Source of the DNA: Lutjanus erythropterus | Lineage: Eukaryota > Chordata > Actinopteri > Lutjaniformes > Lutjanidae | NCBI GenBank assembly: GCA_020091685.1 | Contig: CM034591.1 | Coordinates: 29,120,555 to 29,184,554, forward strand | Reading direction: 5' to 3' | DNA: 64,000 bases | Part shown: piece by piece, positions 13,301-23,110 of the stretch | How positions within the stretch are numbered: position 1 is the stretch's first letter | How the letters are laid out: the number at the start of each line of letters is the position of its first letter | Translations under genes and position numbers: made by a program | The notes under the pieces: model-generated | What the model saw: the letters and a program-made list of their open reading frames with translations, nothing else | Database searches by the model: none | Told to the model about the DNA's origin: nothing

Positions 13301-16300
13301 GCCTCTCGTCTGAACTCCACACAGGACGAGGTCCAGCAGATGAGGACTGGTATTGAAAAGCTCCAGGTCCGCATCGAGTCGGACGAGAGGAAGAAAAGGA
13401 AGATGGGAGAGCTGCTTAAAGGTCACCACTGGCACTCCTTGAAGTTATGTATTTGAATTTTGTGAGTTGGTTTTGGCCTAAATGTGACTCTTTACCTCTT
13501 CAGCTGCCCAGAGAAAGTCTGACTCACTGCAGGATCGCATCGATGCCCTGGAGCGAGAGCGAGAAGATGTAGAGCAAAGTCTAGAGGACGCTGTGTTGCA
13601 GGTATTCTGTTGTAAACAAAAAAAGCTCTTTTTTTGCCATTGCAAATTATTGTTTGCCAGGATAAAATTCACATGTGAGGTGGTTTGATGGAACATCAAC
13701 ATTTATTCACCTTGATTTACGCTCTCCCACAGGCTGAAACAGTCAAAGCTGAGCTGGAGGAGGAAAGGAAAAAGGTATCATCATATGAATCTGTGTTTAG
13801 ACAGTTGATGCCCTTTGTTGTGTGTCTGCATAGGCTTGGGAAATATAGCGATATTGTGAAATGAGACTAGATATCAGTTTTGGATATTGTGATATGGCAT
13901 AATTGTTGCTTTTCTCCTAGTTTTAAAGGTTACATCACAGTAAAGACATGTAATCTTCTAAACCCACCAGACTACTATGACTATTCTATTATTTGCCTTT
14001 GCCCACTTTATTATTATATTTATTCATTATATTTAACCATGCAGTGAGTGTCTTTGTGTCGCCTCTGTGTGGATCATAGCCAGCAAAATATCTAACATTT
14101 GTGTGGCCTGCTAGATTATTGTTAGTGTTTTGGTTCATCTGCTACGCACATTCTGGTGTAAGCCATCAAGTCTACTTACAGACAGGTGACATATTTTGAA
14201 ACATGAAACTCTGTTTTCCTTTAATTTGTCCTTTCTGGAGAATTCTTGCACAGAAAATAACCTTGGTTGTTTTACTGCAGTGAAGTAATCACTCTGAGTA
14301 TACAGTGTGTATATAAATATATAGGCTGAATTTACCAGAGCTGTATGGGGCTGGAAATGCTTGAAAAGTGCCTTAATTTTGGAAAAGGTGTAAGAATCCT
14401 GCAGAATTTTAAAAACCAGAAATCTCATTGTGTCAATATTTTGTGAAAGCACCAATAGTCATCCCTGTAATAATGTATCTGTATTGATACTGAGAGGTTT
14501 GATTTAAAATATTGTGACATTTGTCTTTGTCCATGTCACCCCCAGCTCTGTATCTGCCATGTTTTTAATTGTATTTGAATAGCAAAAATTTATATGACAA
14601 CAATATATTAATCAAATTTCTTTTCCATCTTCCTTCCTTTCTCTAATACTTTTCCTTTCCTCTCAAACCTGATTTTCTGCTCCACCCTTCACTTATTTTC
14701 TAACTCCCTGCTGCTGTCACCCTATTCCTGACCCTCAGGTGGAGGAGGAGAAGAAAGAGCTCAGTGACAAACTCTCAGAGCTCTCTGCCACGCTGGACCA
14801 CCTTAGATCTGAGAAAGAACGCATGGAGAGAGAGCTGGAAACAAAGAACAGGGAGATAGAAGAGCTGAAGGCCACTAAGAAAGAGCTGGAGAGAGGGTTG
14901 GAGAAGGCAGAGGTGGACAGAAGAGAGGAGGAGGAAAGACAGAGAAACAGGGTCGAAGAGCTGGAGAAAGGAATGAGAGAGGAAGCAGAGAAGCAAATGA
15001 GACAAGTGGATGACCTGCAGGCGCAGCTGTGCCTCTTTCTGCAGAAAGAGATCTCCCTTAAACAAAGGAGTGCAGAAACTGAAGGGGACAACGAGAGGAT
15101 GCAGTCTCTGCTGGCAGAGATGGAGAAAGAGAAAACATGTCTGCAGTCATCTCTGGAGGAGTGGCAGACAGAAGGAGAGAGGCTCCGCTCTCAGGCCGAG
15201 GAGTGGGAGAAAGAGAGAAATGACCTAAAGACCAGAATCGAGGCCTTGGAGGAAGAAATTAAAGAGCTTACAACACTCATGAAAGGCAAAGAGGAGGAGC
15301 AAGAGAAGGAACAGATCAAAGAAAATAGACGGCTGGCAGAAGAGAGTGAGAAACTGCAGTCAACCCTGTTTTCTGTGGAACAAGAGAAAGATAACCTGTG
15401 TTGCACTCTTGCATCTGTACAAGGAGAGAAAGAAAGGTTGGAGCAAGAGAAAGAGAATCTTCAATCAAGCATCTGCTTGGTAGAAAAGGAGAAACATGAC
15501 ATGCAACAGTCTCTCTCCTTGTTAAAGCAGGAGAAGGAACGACTAGAGGAGGAGAAACAGAAGTTAGACGCTGAAAAAGAAGAATTACTCTCTTTTCTGT
15601 CTTTAATCGAAGTGGAGAAAAATAATTTGTCTTCAGCTCTTTCTTCACTGGAACAAGAGAAGCAAAGAGCAGAAGAGGAGAAAGAGAAACTCACAGGAGA
15701 ACAAGAGAAACTTAAGTCTACAGTTGCCTCTGTGGAGAAGGAATTGGAAGCAAATAAATCATCTGTCACAAAGCTCAATGAGCAGGTACACATGTAGTTT
15801 ACTTTTTCTCACTTGTGTCGCCTTTATTAAAAAAAAAAACAAAAATCCAAATTTCTATACCAGAATTAGTCACTTCAGTCTGGAGTGTTCAACACACCAT
15901 GATCAAAACGTCAGTGCTGTGGTATGTGTCCACAAGCTGTTTGTAAATCATTCTGGAAATCAACAGCAGCCTTTTACATGAAGGAATAAGCTGAATCTAC
16001 TGTAGATCACACAACAATAACCTCTGCATGTGGCAGTCCAGATGAAACAGCATTTCAAGATCATTTAACTTCCATATTGTGTTCAGAGTGAAACAGAAAA
16101 GGCAGGTGGGACGTGACGTTGGGAGGAAGTTGATTTAAACATTGAACACTGGGTGTGTCTTAACCCAACATACCATACTGTTGCAAGCTAGCTAACTAAT
16201 AAATTTTTTGCTCTGTGTTACTAAAAGTAGAAGACTGATTGATAGGTGGATGTCATGATATTGGTTGGAACTGCTTGGTTCAAGCTTACATAAGCCCACA

Positions 16301-19300
16301 TTATATTTTGTTTTACAGGATCAAAACATGATATAAGATTAGATCTAAAAGGGTTTAAAAGTCATGTTTTCATTCCATCTTGACTATAACATGATTGAGT
16401 TTATACATTCACATGCTTTAATTGGAAAAGTAAAGTAAATCTACACCGTCTTCGTCCTTTATCCTTTGTGTGGCCTAGCTGATGATCCAAATTGCTATCC
16501 ACTTGCATGTATCAAAGTAAAAGTTAAAGTTACCCAATTTGTGAGCCTGCTATAAATGAAAATGATATCTTTTCGTATTTCATTTCCACGTGACTAAATC
16601 CTTACATTTTCTGTCCACATCAGGTGTCAGAGCTGACATCTAACATCGCTCGTCTTTCTAAAGAGAGGGACTCTGCCCTGAGCAAGATGAGTCTGTGGAT
16701 GAAGACCTGCAAACAGCTGGAGCAGGAGAAGCAAGAGATGCTGAACAACTCAGGTGTGAAAACACATTTAACTATTTTTTTTAAAATTATTATATTTAAA
16801 AAACTTGAAATAGAAATGATCGGGACTGACAAGAAACTTCTCAATCTGCACACAGACTTCAGTTTGTGTTTTTGAATTTTTAAGGATTTTGGAGAGACTG
16901 ATATTTGGCTCGTATAACAGCAGTTTCCAGTCTGATGGGCTTAAAGTGATGAGAATATTCAAAATATTGTGTACACTTGAACTGATACTGATTGTTTTAT
17001 CAGGGCCTTTTTTAAGTGGCTACAGCTGTCTGTCCACAGCCGTATGTTGCTTAACTTCCGTACTGGTACTTATCCCCTTATTGTAAACAGTCAGATTGGT
17101 TGACTTGCAGAGGGAATGCACCACTGTTTATTACCATATAGAAAGACCACCTGAATACTTTAAACATTTTTATTCCAGGCGACGGAAAGAGCAGGGAGGA
17201 GGCGCAGACTGAGGTGAACCAGCTGAAGATGGAGGCAGAGGAGAGAAAGAAGGAAGTGGAGGACCTGATGATTGCCCTGCAGCAGAAGACGACGCAGGCA
17301 GAAGAAAACACCAAGGAGCTTAAAGAACTTGAGGCTGCCTTCAATGGAAAGAAGGCTGAAATAGAAGAGAGGAACAGAGAGCTGGAGGAGATGAAGAGTG
17401 AGCTGGACGAACTAAACAAACTTCTGGAGGAGAAAAGCAGGGAGGCAGATGAGAGCATGGAGAAATACTGCAGCCTGATGGTTAAAGTCCATAAACTGGA
17501 AGAGACCAACGATGCACTGACAACACGGCTGGAACACCTCACTGCTAACCAACGTGCTAACGAAGCTAACGTCCACTCCAGTAACACTGACAACAGTACT
17601 CGCCGCCGGCGCTCAGCACGGAAGTCTGCCTCCATACATCAGGAACAAAAGCTGGATGACAACACTGAGAACGTGGCTCCTTCAACACCTCAGAAGTCTC
17701 CTCAGGGGTCGTCTTCAGGGAAACGGGTTCACCACGACATCAGCGATAAAGACAGCGCCCAGGAGGCCCTGCACAACCTGACAAAGAAAATCAAAGCCAA
17801 TGCAGTGACTACACCTAAACCAAGAACTGAACAGGAAGACGAGGAGTTCAGACCGGAGGGACTTCCTGAGCTGGTGCAGAGAGGTATGTGGTAATCTAAA
17901 GTAGCCACAACTCCTCTGCTACAAGTTCACCAACATCTGGGGAAACATCTGTGTTGGTCTATTTGAGTGTGAGGTCAAGTTTTAACAGTCTGGCATCTCA
18001 TGTTAGTGGGGTAGAGCGTAATTAGGATTTTCACAGGTCCTTAAAGAGTCTAAAACCCAACAATCAGAATTTGAGACATTAAAAGGTCTTGAAATTGATT
18101 GGATTATTAAGTCACCGTTTCTTAAGTTGCATTAACTTAAATTTTAAATGCATTTTTGGGGGAATAAATTGTATTGATAAGGCTGTAACAGCTATAAAAG
18201 AAACCAACATGGAGCCAGTCTGCACCAAAAACAAATCTTGCAACTCCTGTGCAATAAAGACAAATGAGCTATTTCAACCTGCAAGAGGCTGGCTGAAAAT
18301 CAGGCTGGCATATATGTGTGTGATAGTCTATGATAAATAAAGAGAAAAAATATTTCTAAGGTACTTTGAGACATTGGACCCATAAAATGGATAATCTGAA
18401 CCAATACCAGGCCTGGGCGATATAAACAAAATCAAATGTCACATTTTTGACTTAATACCTTGATATCAACATTGCAGCAATATTACAGGGATGACTGTTG
18501 GTGCTTTCACAAAATGTGAGATTATTTTATAAACAATCATCAGTAATGTGGATATAATGCCTAAGTGAATAAAGGCAAATAATTGATCAGCTGGAACAGT
18601 CTGGTAAATTCTCAAAATGACATCACTGAACTGTAAAAACCAGGAAAAGACAACACTTCTGACATATCACGATATAACTATATCCAAAATCTATCACAAT
18701 ATCTAGTGTCATATAACAATACAATATAATATCATTATACTGCCCAGACCTAACCAATACCATATTGGTTCAGATCATTAGTTACATCTTTTTAAAGCAA
18801 CTATGTGCTGTGATTGGCTGCAAAGTAGTGTGTTTATTCTACAACAAATGCATTGCTGTGGTAAAACAATACAATGTGAAGAGGCGGTACAAGTTAAATC
18901 ATGGTTTGTTTTCTGCCACTTTCCCTGAGAGCTCAGAGTAATATTTCAATTTCAGTTAGTTTAGTGCAAAACTCCCCTCCAAAATTGAATCACTCATTTG
19001 TGCTGTCACAGGGTTTGCTGATATTCCTCTGGGGGAGGTGAGTCCGTTCATCATGAGGAGAACCACAGTGAAGCGTTGCAGTCCTCGGCTCGCTGCCAAA
19101 CAGACTGTTCCCATGTCTACACCTGACGGAAAGGTGAGCAGCTACAACCAATCTCTCTCTCTCTCTCACTCACACACACACACACACATACTCACACACT
19201 CACACAGAGTACTCCACTTGTCCCCAGCAGCAAGCTACACAAAATGAACATGCACTCGATTGCCACTTTATGAGGTACACTTGCGTGTTAACATAAATGG

Positions 19301-20218
19301 TGAGCTCTTCAATGTAGCAATTTATGTCACTGCCATATACAACAGGCTCGTCACACAGTATAAAGCAGCGTGTGGTGAACAATGCAGCCTGACTCGAGGC
19401 ACAGGGCAGAAAAAGGAGAGAAGAGATGAATAGATGGCAGCCAGTGTCATTCTGACTGTCCTATATTTGCAGTGATAAAGCCGATTTGGGGAAAAAAAAA
19501 ACTTAGACTAAGCTACTAGCTTTTTTTTTCCTGCATTTTCTGGGAGATTTTGTGATATGATACTCCACAAAGTCAGAGGTAGCCAGATGGAATATTAATA
19601 CTACTATAAAATGTAATGACACACTGTACGTTTATAAGCAATGCAAATGAAAAACATGTCTTTACATGTTTAAACATGCTGGCCCAAATTTCCACGCAGA
19701 GTTGGTATTTGAAGGAATTTCTAGAGATGCCTAACCAGAGTTAAAGAGTTCATGATCTCCATCAACTTTCTAGGTCAGTGTGTATGTTCATTAAGGTTGC
19801 TGGGCCCCTAATGTGTCTACTCAATGTCCTGACCCTGAAGTGAATCAGTGGTGATTAGAGGATGTAGAGGGTTCAGGTCAGAGAGGTCAAGAGGAAAGAA
19901 TGTCTCAGTCTTTCAGTTGTTTACTAACACTTAAGTGTTACTTTAGTTTTTTCATTTACGGAGTACTTTGCTGTGTTTTTTGCTCTTTTTTTCTCTCTTC
20001 ATCTTCTCATCCACTGTATCTTTGCTCTTCCTCCGCAGGTTTTGGGGCCCATGCCCCTCCAGAGTCCATCTGCCGATAGCTCCAACAGGCAGTGTCTCTC
20101 CCCAGGTGGTGAGGAGAAAGCTACACGTCGTTTGAGTTTAAGGAAGACACCAGAGCAAAAAGAGAAACAACTTTTAAGAGAACAAACACAACAAGGAGAC
20201 AACTGTCACGTTCAGTAA
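94..20218 (+). CDS. cenpf: Centromere protein F (CENP-F/mitosin), 5'-partial, 34 exons
   Basis: Large coiled-coil protein of the G2/M nuclear envelope, outer kinetochore and mitochondrial network. Exons: 94-230, 479-570, 653-926, 1104-1306, 1420-1545, 1676-1804, 2155-2277, 2418-2553, 2657-2786, 3144-3423, 3730-3936, 4371-4579, 5461-5590, 6053-6331, 6452-7039, 7217-7390, 8340-9205, 10152-10363, 10464-10593, 10683-10833, 11083-11194, 11341-11600, 11705-11813, 12155-12360, 12532-12750, 12889-13032, 13232-13421, 13504-13601, 13733-13774, 14739-15785, 16624-16753, 17179-17883, 19012-19133, 20039-20218. Every junction is GT-AG and keeps phase; the 8,140 coding bases give about 2,712 residues before TAA. 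The start codon lies upstream: the first exon opens inside a codon and matches human CENP-F near residue 125. Identity rests on remembered colinear similarity to human CENP-F, strongest at both ends (KYSQEVEERKRLE early; GFADIP and SPRLAA late). Human CENP-F is about 3,114 residues, so this orthologue is somewhat shorter. No frameshift or premature stop was seen. Confidence 0.96.
1307..4370 (+). other. cenpf: cenpf exons 5-11: coiled-coil block
   Basis: Seven exons (1420-1545, 1676-1804, 2155-2277, 2418-2553, 2657-2786, 3144-3423, 3730-3936) encode uninterrupted Glu/Lys/Gln/Leu-rich heptads. They align in order with human CENP-F; for example EEMSCQRHNAESCRRALEQK corresponds to the human stretch starting DLSCQRQNAES. 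Introns between them are short (about 75-360 bp) and hold no recognised element except low-complexity AT near 2350-2400 and a poly-A run near 2976. Confidence 0.85.
4371..7390 (+). other. cenpf: cenpf exons 12-16: coiled-coil block
   Basis: Exons 4371-4579, 5461-5590, 6053-6331, 6452-7039 and 7217-7390 continue the rod. The 588-bp exon at 6452-7039 encodes 196 residues of nearly continuous heptads, including SRSRREEIKTMKATLSAASR. Exon 13 (5461-5590) is preceded by a transposon whose right target duplication ends 38 bp before the exon. The intron at 5591-6052 has no feature I recognise. Confidence 0.85.
5017..5414. mobile_element. hAT-type MITE, copy A (cenpf intron 12)
   Basis: 398-bp non-autonomous element. 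Left end taggcctgggcgat and right end attgcccagcccta are imperfect inverted repeats, flanked by a perfect 8-bp duplication CTTCTAAC (5009-5016 and 5415-5422). An 8-bp duplication with TAGGG-like termini is the signature of hAT transposons. Its interior is shared almost base for base with 18479-18600. No transposase ORF. Confidence 0.88.
7597..7882. mobile_element. hAT-type MITE of the gtgtcaaact family (cenpf intron 16)
   Basis: About 286 bp with terminal inverted repeats gtgtcaaact near the left end and the complement of tttgacacccctg at the right end. The flanks show the 8-bp direct repeat ATTTAAAC (7589-7596 and 7883-7890). Non-coding. The remaining intron (7391-8339) also holds a T15 run near 7449 and a short repeat of the form ttttagttgact (7494-7552). 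Confidence 0.75.
8340..9205 (+). other. cenpf: cenpf exon 17: 866-bp exon with 14-residue tandem coiled-coil units
   Basis: Encodes 288 codons plus two bases. Between 8526 and 9074 the translation divides into about thirteen units, twelve of exactly 14 residues (two heptads). Examples are VAEEKLQLEVQCNL and LTEEKLQLQVSVER, with consensus x-x-E-E-K-x-x-L-x-x-x-L-x-x. One unit is 11 residues, and four extra residues (KIDQ) follow another. Such 3- and 4-residue deviations correspond to the classical stammer and stutter of coiled coils. Units are diverged at the DNA level but keep the 42-bp period, so they look like old tandem duplications. Confidence 0.8.
9257..10073. mobile_element. Long foldback element, copy 1 (cenpf intron 17)
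   Basis: 817 bp that is close to one long imperfect inverted repeat. It starts gggatagttcaaattattta and ends with the near complement (taaataatctgaactatccc). Internal marker pairs also mirror each other, such as ggacagggtcagc near 9384 against gctgaccctgtcc near 9919, and fragments of gaatattttcac against gtgaaaatattc. Arms are therefore several hundred bp. No ORF of note. Related copies are at 16880-17090 and 23111-24241. Confidence 0.75.
10152..11194 (+). other. cenpf: cenpf exons 18-21: acidic, non-coiled linker
   Basis: Four small exons (10152-10363, 10464-10593, 10683-10833, 11083-11194) switch from heptads to acidic, Ser/Thr/Pro/Gln-rich sequence with motifs such as SEETQTGG, EEQQHHQQQ and ELSPSPSSSGE. 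Human CENP-F has a comparably disordered, poorly conserved segment at the same relative position, between the central rod and the C-terminal repeats. Exon 19 is preceded by a tandem CAGCAG acceptor (10461-10466). Confidence 0.8.
11341..13774 (+). other. cenpf: cenpf exons 22-29: conserved C-terminal leucine-zipper / Nde1-binding-like region
   Basis: Exons 11341-11600, 11705-11813, 12155-12360, 12532-12750, 12889-13032, 13232-13421, 13504-13601 and 13733-13774. The stretch GGWDEKFLQQESELKRVRSE aligns with the human segment starting DSWKERFLDVEN. LEKGEIASRLNSTQDEVQQM and TGIEKLQVRIESDERKK align with the first of the two long human internal repeats. That human region is reported to bind Nde1/Ndel1 and thereby Lis1-dynein; the same role here is inference. 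Only one copy of the repeat is visible. The last exon is a symmetric 42-bp microexon. Confidence 0.85.
11862..12090. repeat. Dispersed teleost-type repeat fragment (cenpf intron 23)
   Basis: Begins agcgatagttcaccccaaaa and continues with the 'caatatctactcacc' motif, recognised as the left end of a very common fish interspersed repeat. Right boundary is not defined. It fills most of the intron between 11813 and 12155. Confidence 0.5.
13831..14520. repeat. Degenerate relative of the hAT MITE (cenpf intron 29)
   Basis: The stretch taggcttgggaaatatagcg near 13832 resembles the MITE terminus seen at 5017. The segment attatttgcctttgcccact near 13989 is the reverse complement of the aaaggcaaataat core shared by the copies at 5017 and 18408. 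No target duplication is visible, and the right boundary is a guess. Probably an old inverted copy. Confidence 0.4.
14739..15785 (+). other. cenpf: cenpf exon 30: 1,047-bp Glu/Lys-rich repetitive coiled-coil exon
   Basis: The largest exon in the window: 349 codons, phase 0 at both ends, extremely purine-rich on the plus strand. The first two thirds are charged heptads. From 15372 to 15770 the translation falls into blocks of 14, 21 or 28 residues starting near S-V-E-x-E-K, for example SVEQEKDNLCCTLA and LIEVEKNNLSSALS. The pattern resembles the units in exon 17. In human CENP-F this position holds the second long internal repeat, which I cannot see here. Antisense open frames across this exon are compositional shadows. 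Confidence 0.85.
15786..16623 (+). other. cenpf intron 30, no recognised element
   Basis: 838-bp intron with an A10 run near 15830 and otherwise unremarkable AT-rich sequence. I see no repeat terminus, ORF or RNA gene in it. Confidence 0.5.
16880..17090. mobile_element. Foldback element, truncated copy (cenpf intron 31)
   Basis: Shares the segment 'ggagagactgatatttgg ... tgtacacttgaactgatact ... ttttttaagtggctac ... ctgtccacagc' with the right half of the full copy at 9790-9960 and with 24060-24125. Only one arm is present. It ends about 90 bp before exon 32. Confidence 0.6.
17179..17883 (+). other. cenpf: cenpf exon 32: Rb-binding-like / kinetochore-targeting region and basic NLS
   Basis: The 705-bp exon encodes a coiled coil ending EEKSREADESMEKYCSLMVK, which matches the human segment ETLEEKTKEADEYLDKYCSL of the CENP-F C-terminal Rb-binding/kinetochore-targeting family domain. 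It then breaks into basic sequence (RRRRSARKS), TPQKSPQGSSSGKR and a second basic cluster (TKKIKA), the likely nuclear localisation signals. It closes with EFRPEGLPELVQRG, near identical to human. The basic residues and S/T-P sites are visible; nuclear import and phospho-regulation are family knowledge. Confidence 0.88.
18408..18752. mobile_element. hAT-type MITE, copy B (cenpf intron 32)
   Basis: 345 bp, termini caggcctgggcga and actgcccagaccta, flanked by a perfect 8-bp duplication ACCAATAC (18400-18407 and 18753-18760). The core from 18479 to 18600 is nearly identical to 5149-5260 in copy A. Same orientation as copy A. No coding capacity. Confidence 0.88.
19012..20218 (+). other. cenpf: cenpf exons 33-34: Miro-binding-like motif and CaaX tail
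   Basis: Exon 33 (19012-19133) encodes GFADIPLGEVSPFIMRRTTV then SPRLAAK, very close to human. In human CENP-F a phenylalanine in this motif is reported to contact the mitochondrial GTPase Miro; the same Phe is present here as the first full codon of the exon. Exon 34 (20039-20218) ends C-H-V-Q-stop. Human CENP-F ends C-K-V-Q and is farnesylated, which supports nuclear-envelope and kinetochore association. Only position 2 of the box differs. The stop is TAA at 20216-20218. Confidence 0.9.
19152..19206. repeat. (CT)n(CA)n microsatellite
   Basis: About eight CT units followed by CA-rich repeats, 19 bp inside cenpf intron 33 after the donor at 19134. The rest of this intron (to 20038) shows only homopolymer A and T runs near 19492 and 19521. 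Confidence 0.9.
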
Positions 20219-21230
20219 ATCAATCACACACACAAGCACACATACACAGTCTTGCACTTGTGATTTATTTGTAGAAATATACACATGCACATTTATACAT
20301 ACACGAAGTATTAACACTCCACCTTTTCACAAAAGACACCTTTAAGTACATTAATTTTAAAATCATGATGCACGTCTTTCTTTTCTTTTGGGAGTGGGGG
20401 CTGTGTATCTGTGTGTCACTTTGTTTCCCGTTCAATATCTTTTGTTCCAGGACTGCAAAAGACACACCATCACTTTACCTGTTCTTCTCTCCATCCTCTG
20501 CTGGTAGCATAAAGTCATGATAAATAAAATAAATCATTATGCCAGGGCAGGTTAAAGAGGAGCGGGTAAATGTCCAAGTGCTGATTTTCCTCAGCACAAC
20601 TCTTCATTATGCTCTGTTTTAAACGATTTTAACGAAAGTGTCTACATCTTTGAAATGTCAGATCCGTATTTTTCCTGCATTTTTTAGAATAGATGAAACC
20701 AGCAGTGTTTCGCGATGCCTCTGAATGTTAACCAGCTGGGTGTGATTGTGTCTCTGTCTTCACTTCTTCACTTTGGAACAGTTTGTTTGTGTCTTTACCA
20801 CTGATTCGTTGGTTGTACTTTTTTTTTCTTTTGTACTTTTCTTTTGTTCTTCATGTGTGTGGGAGAAACACATTGTACATAGTAAATGATATATATAGTA
20901 ATAGCAGCTCTGCTTAGTCTATTAGTCCTGTAACGTATCACCTGATTGCTAATGGCAGCTAAGACCTTATAATTGTTCTGCTCTGACCCTGTTTCATATT
21001 TTCTAGATATTTTCATAGTTGAAGAAGTCAAGAAAACAAATCTGAAAAGTAATTCACTGTTGTTTTGATTTTCTTTCTTCATAGCTGATCTTTGCAACAA
21101 ATGTGGAAAGAAGCTTTGTATTTTATCATGATGGTTTTATTTAGATTTAGATCTATGTTGTAAATAGTTATGATGCTTTTTTTTTTTTTTACTAAACCTT
21201 TTTTAACTGCTTCATAACTTGTTTTGGTGT
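20219..21230 (+). other. cenpf: cenpf 3' UTR (distal end uncertain)
   Basis: Non-coding sequence after the stop, beginning with a short CA-rich stretch. Two overlapping AATAAA hexamers lie at 20523-20533 and could end a short 3' UTR of about 330 nt. AT/T-rich sequence continues to about 21.2 kb, ending with a T12 run at 21179-21190, so a longer form is possible. Further AATAAA copies at 21422 and 21453 are probably beyond the gene. Transcript data would be needed to pick the true end. Confidence 0.5.
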
Positions 21231-21980
21231 CTTTGTCACATACGTGGGTGTGTTTTGCCTTTGAAACTATTTGATGACCTTTGATAGGTTATGTTAGACC
21301 ACTGGTTCTCTAACTTTTTATGGCATGCCCCCCTTCAAAGTTCAAAAGAAAAATTACACTCATAATACTCCCAACATAGTTTTTATATCAGTAATTATCA
21401 ATGCTACTGGAAACAACGACTAATAAAAAAGGATCCCAGTTGCATTTTAATAAAATAAAGGTCAGTGTTTTCAACACAGTCTGAGAACCATGGTATTAAA
21501 GTACACTCAGTGTGCAGTAGTCAGTCGACTGCCACCACAAGGTGGAGAAGCTGAGCCATATGGAGAGAAGCTGTGAGTGTTCAGGAGGTGCGAGGCTCAT
21601 ATCTAATGAGACCATTTCATCTGGTTCCTCAGGCCAGAAACTAGAAAATGAAAAGAGAAAGCTCAAGCAACTGAGAGGGTTTTTTTTTTCTTTTGTTATT
21701 TTCAGAATAACAACTAGACTTTGAAAGGCCTTTATCTTACATACAAACCTGTGTGCTCTACAGATAACAGCTGAAAATGAATACATGATTCATGCAGCAT
21801 GAAACCAGCGGTCGCACATCCCTATTAGCTGAGGATGAAGTGAAAAAGTAATGCACATTTTTCAAGTTTTTCACTTAGAATCTAACATATCTTCTCCGTT
21901 GGAGTCATGTAAATGTTTATTGTTCCCTTACACTTGGAAGTGTGGTGTAAAGACACAAAGGTTTAATTGCAAACTTTTTT

Positions 21981-22290
21981 AAAGGGACAGTATACCCCAA
22001 GATCAAAAGTACTTATTTTTCCTCTTATTTGTAGCACTGTTTGCCAATCTATAGTTTTGGCATTAGTTGCCTGTTTTTGGAGATATTGGTGGTAGAGATG
22101 TCTGCTCTCTCTTAAATGTAATGTAATGTAACTAGATGATGACACAGATGACACATGTCAAGTCCAAAAAATACATTTGAAAAACTATACAGCAATCTCT
22201 CTTTCCACAAATCATGGCCCAGTTACTCAAGATAATCCACAGACCTTGTTGTGAGCAGTTTCATAAAGGAACTACTTTCTCTGAAATATT
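21981..22290. repeat. Dispersed foldback repeat, 'aaagggacag' family, fragment
   Basis: Starts aaagggacagtatacccc and carries the family markers agagatgtctgc, atacatttgaaaaact, and actcaagataatccacagac followed by ttgttgtgagcagttt. The same markers recur at 38266, 40081, 43885 and 49782. Only the left half is present. Confidence 0.75.
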
Positions 22291-23110
22291 TTCCTACTCT
22301 TCAGCTGATATCTAAAAAAATCTACAGCACCAGTAAACATGTTTGCCAGTTGACTTTTACCTACTTCATACCCTGTGGGTCATCTGGCCACAATGAGCCC
22401 ACCATACATCTGGATAAAATTTCACTAAATCACCAAACGGTGGCATTGGTGAAGAAAACACCAGTGGTTCAACACCTTTTCAATAATGCAGCTCTTGATT
22501 CAGACACCAAATTTCAAAGCACATCAAATTAGATGATGGAGTATGGTAATCATATGGTGATTCTGTCTGGCTTTATTAGGCCGCCTGCAGCATTAAAGTG
22601 ATCTGACTGGTCTGAAGTCTGCTGCATCAGCAACAGCTACTGTACAACTTACCAGTTTTAAGAGATACATTTCAACATTTGAACTTTAATTGCTTTTGCT
22701 GCTATATTTGAAACAACGTGTTTGCTCTCTGCACAGAACCACCATCCATGTGTGAATGTAACATCTCCTTGTGTAACCATTTTGATTAAATTTGAAAGGC
22801 TACGTATCTGATGCCTGCTCTTCACCTTTTAATTGAAACCAGCAGTTTGCATGTCAGTATCCCGCAGCTTATGTCATTAAGTGTCCTTCATGCTGACTGA
22901 GTGTGGCAGTATAAACACATGGGAACAGTGGCTGAAATGAAATCTCAAAAGTGATTAGTGGGAATTCTTTACGATGTGTCTGAGGAACGCTGCTTTGGAT
23001 CAATAACATTGATCCTCTTCTCTGGTGTAAAGATGTTAGCATTACAGGTATTGATGTGTGTCGGCCTTTTGACCTCTTGTTCTTCTAAGGCCTAGTAAGG
23101 ACACATTAAA

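Noticed and set aside
14735-15793. Several Ser/Phe-rich minus-strand ORFs opposite cenpf exon 30
   Set aside because: They result from the purine-rich sense strand (Glu/Lys codons read as Ser/Leu/Phe antisense).
17078-17635. 185-codon minus-strand ORF opposite cenpf exon 32
   Set aside because: Compositional shadow of the coiled-coil exon; serine-rich, no recognisable family.
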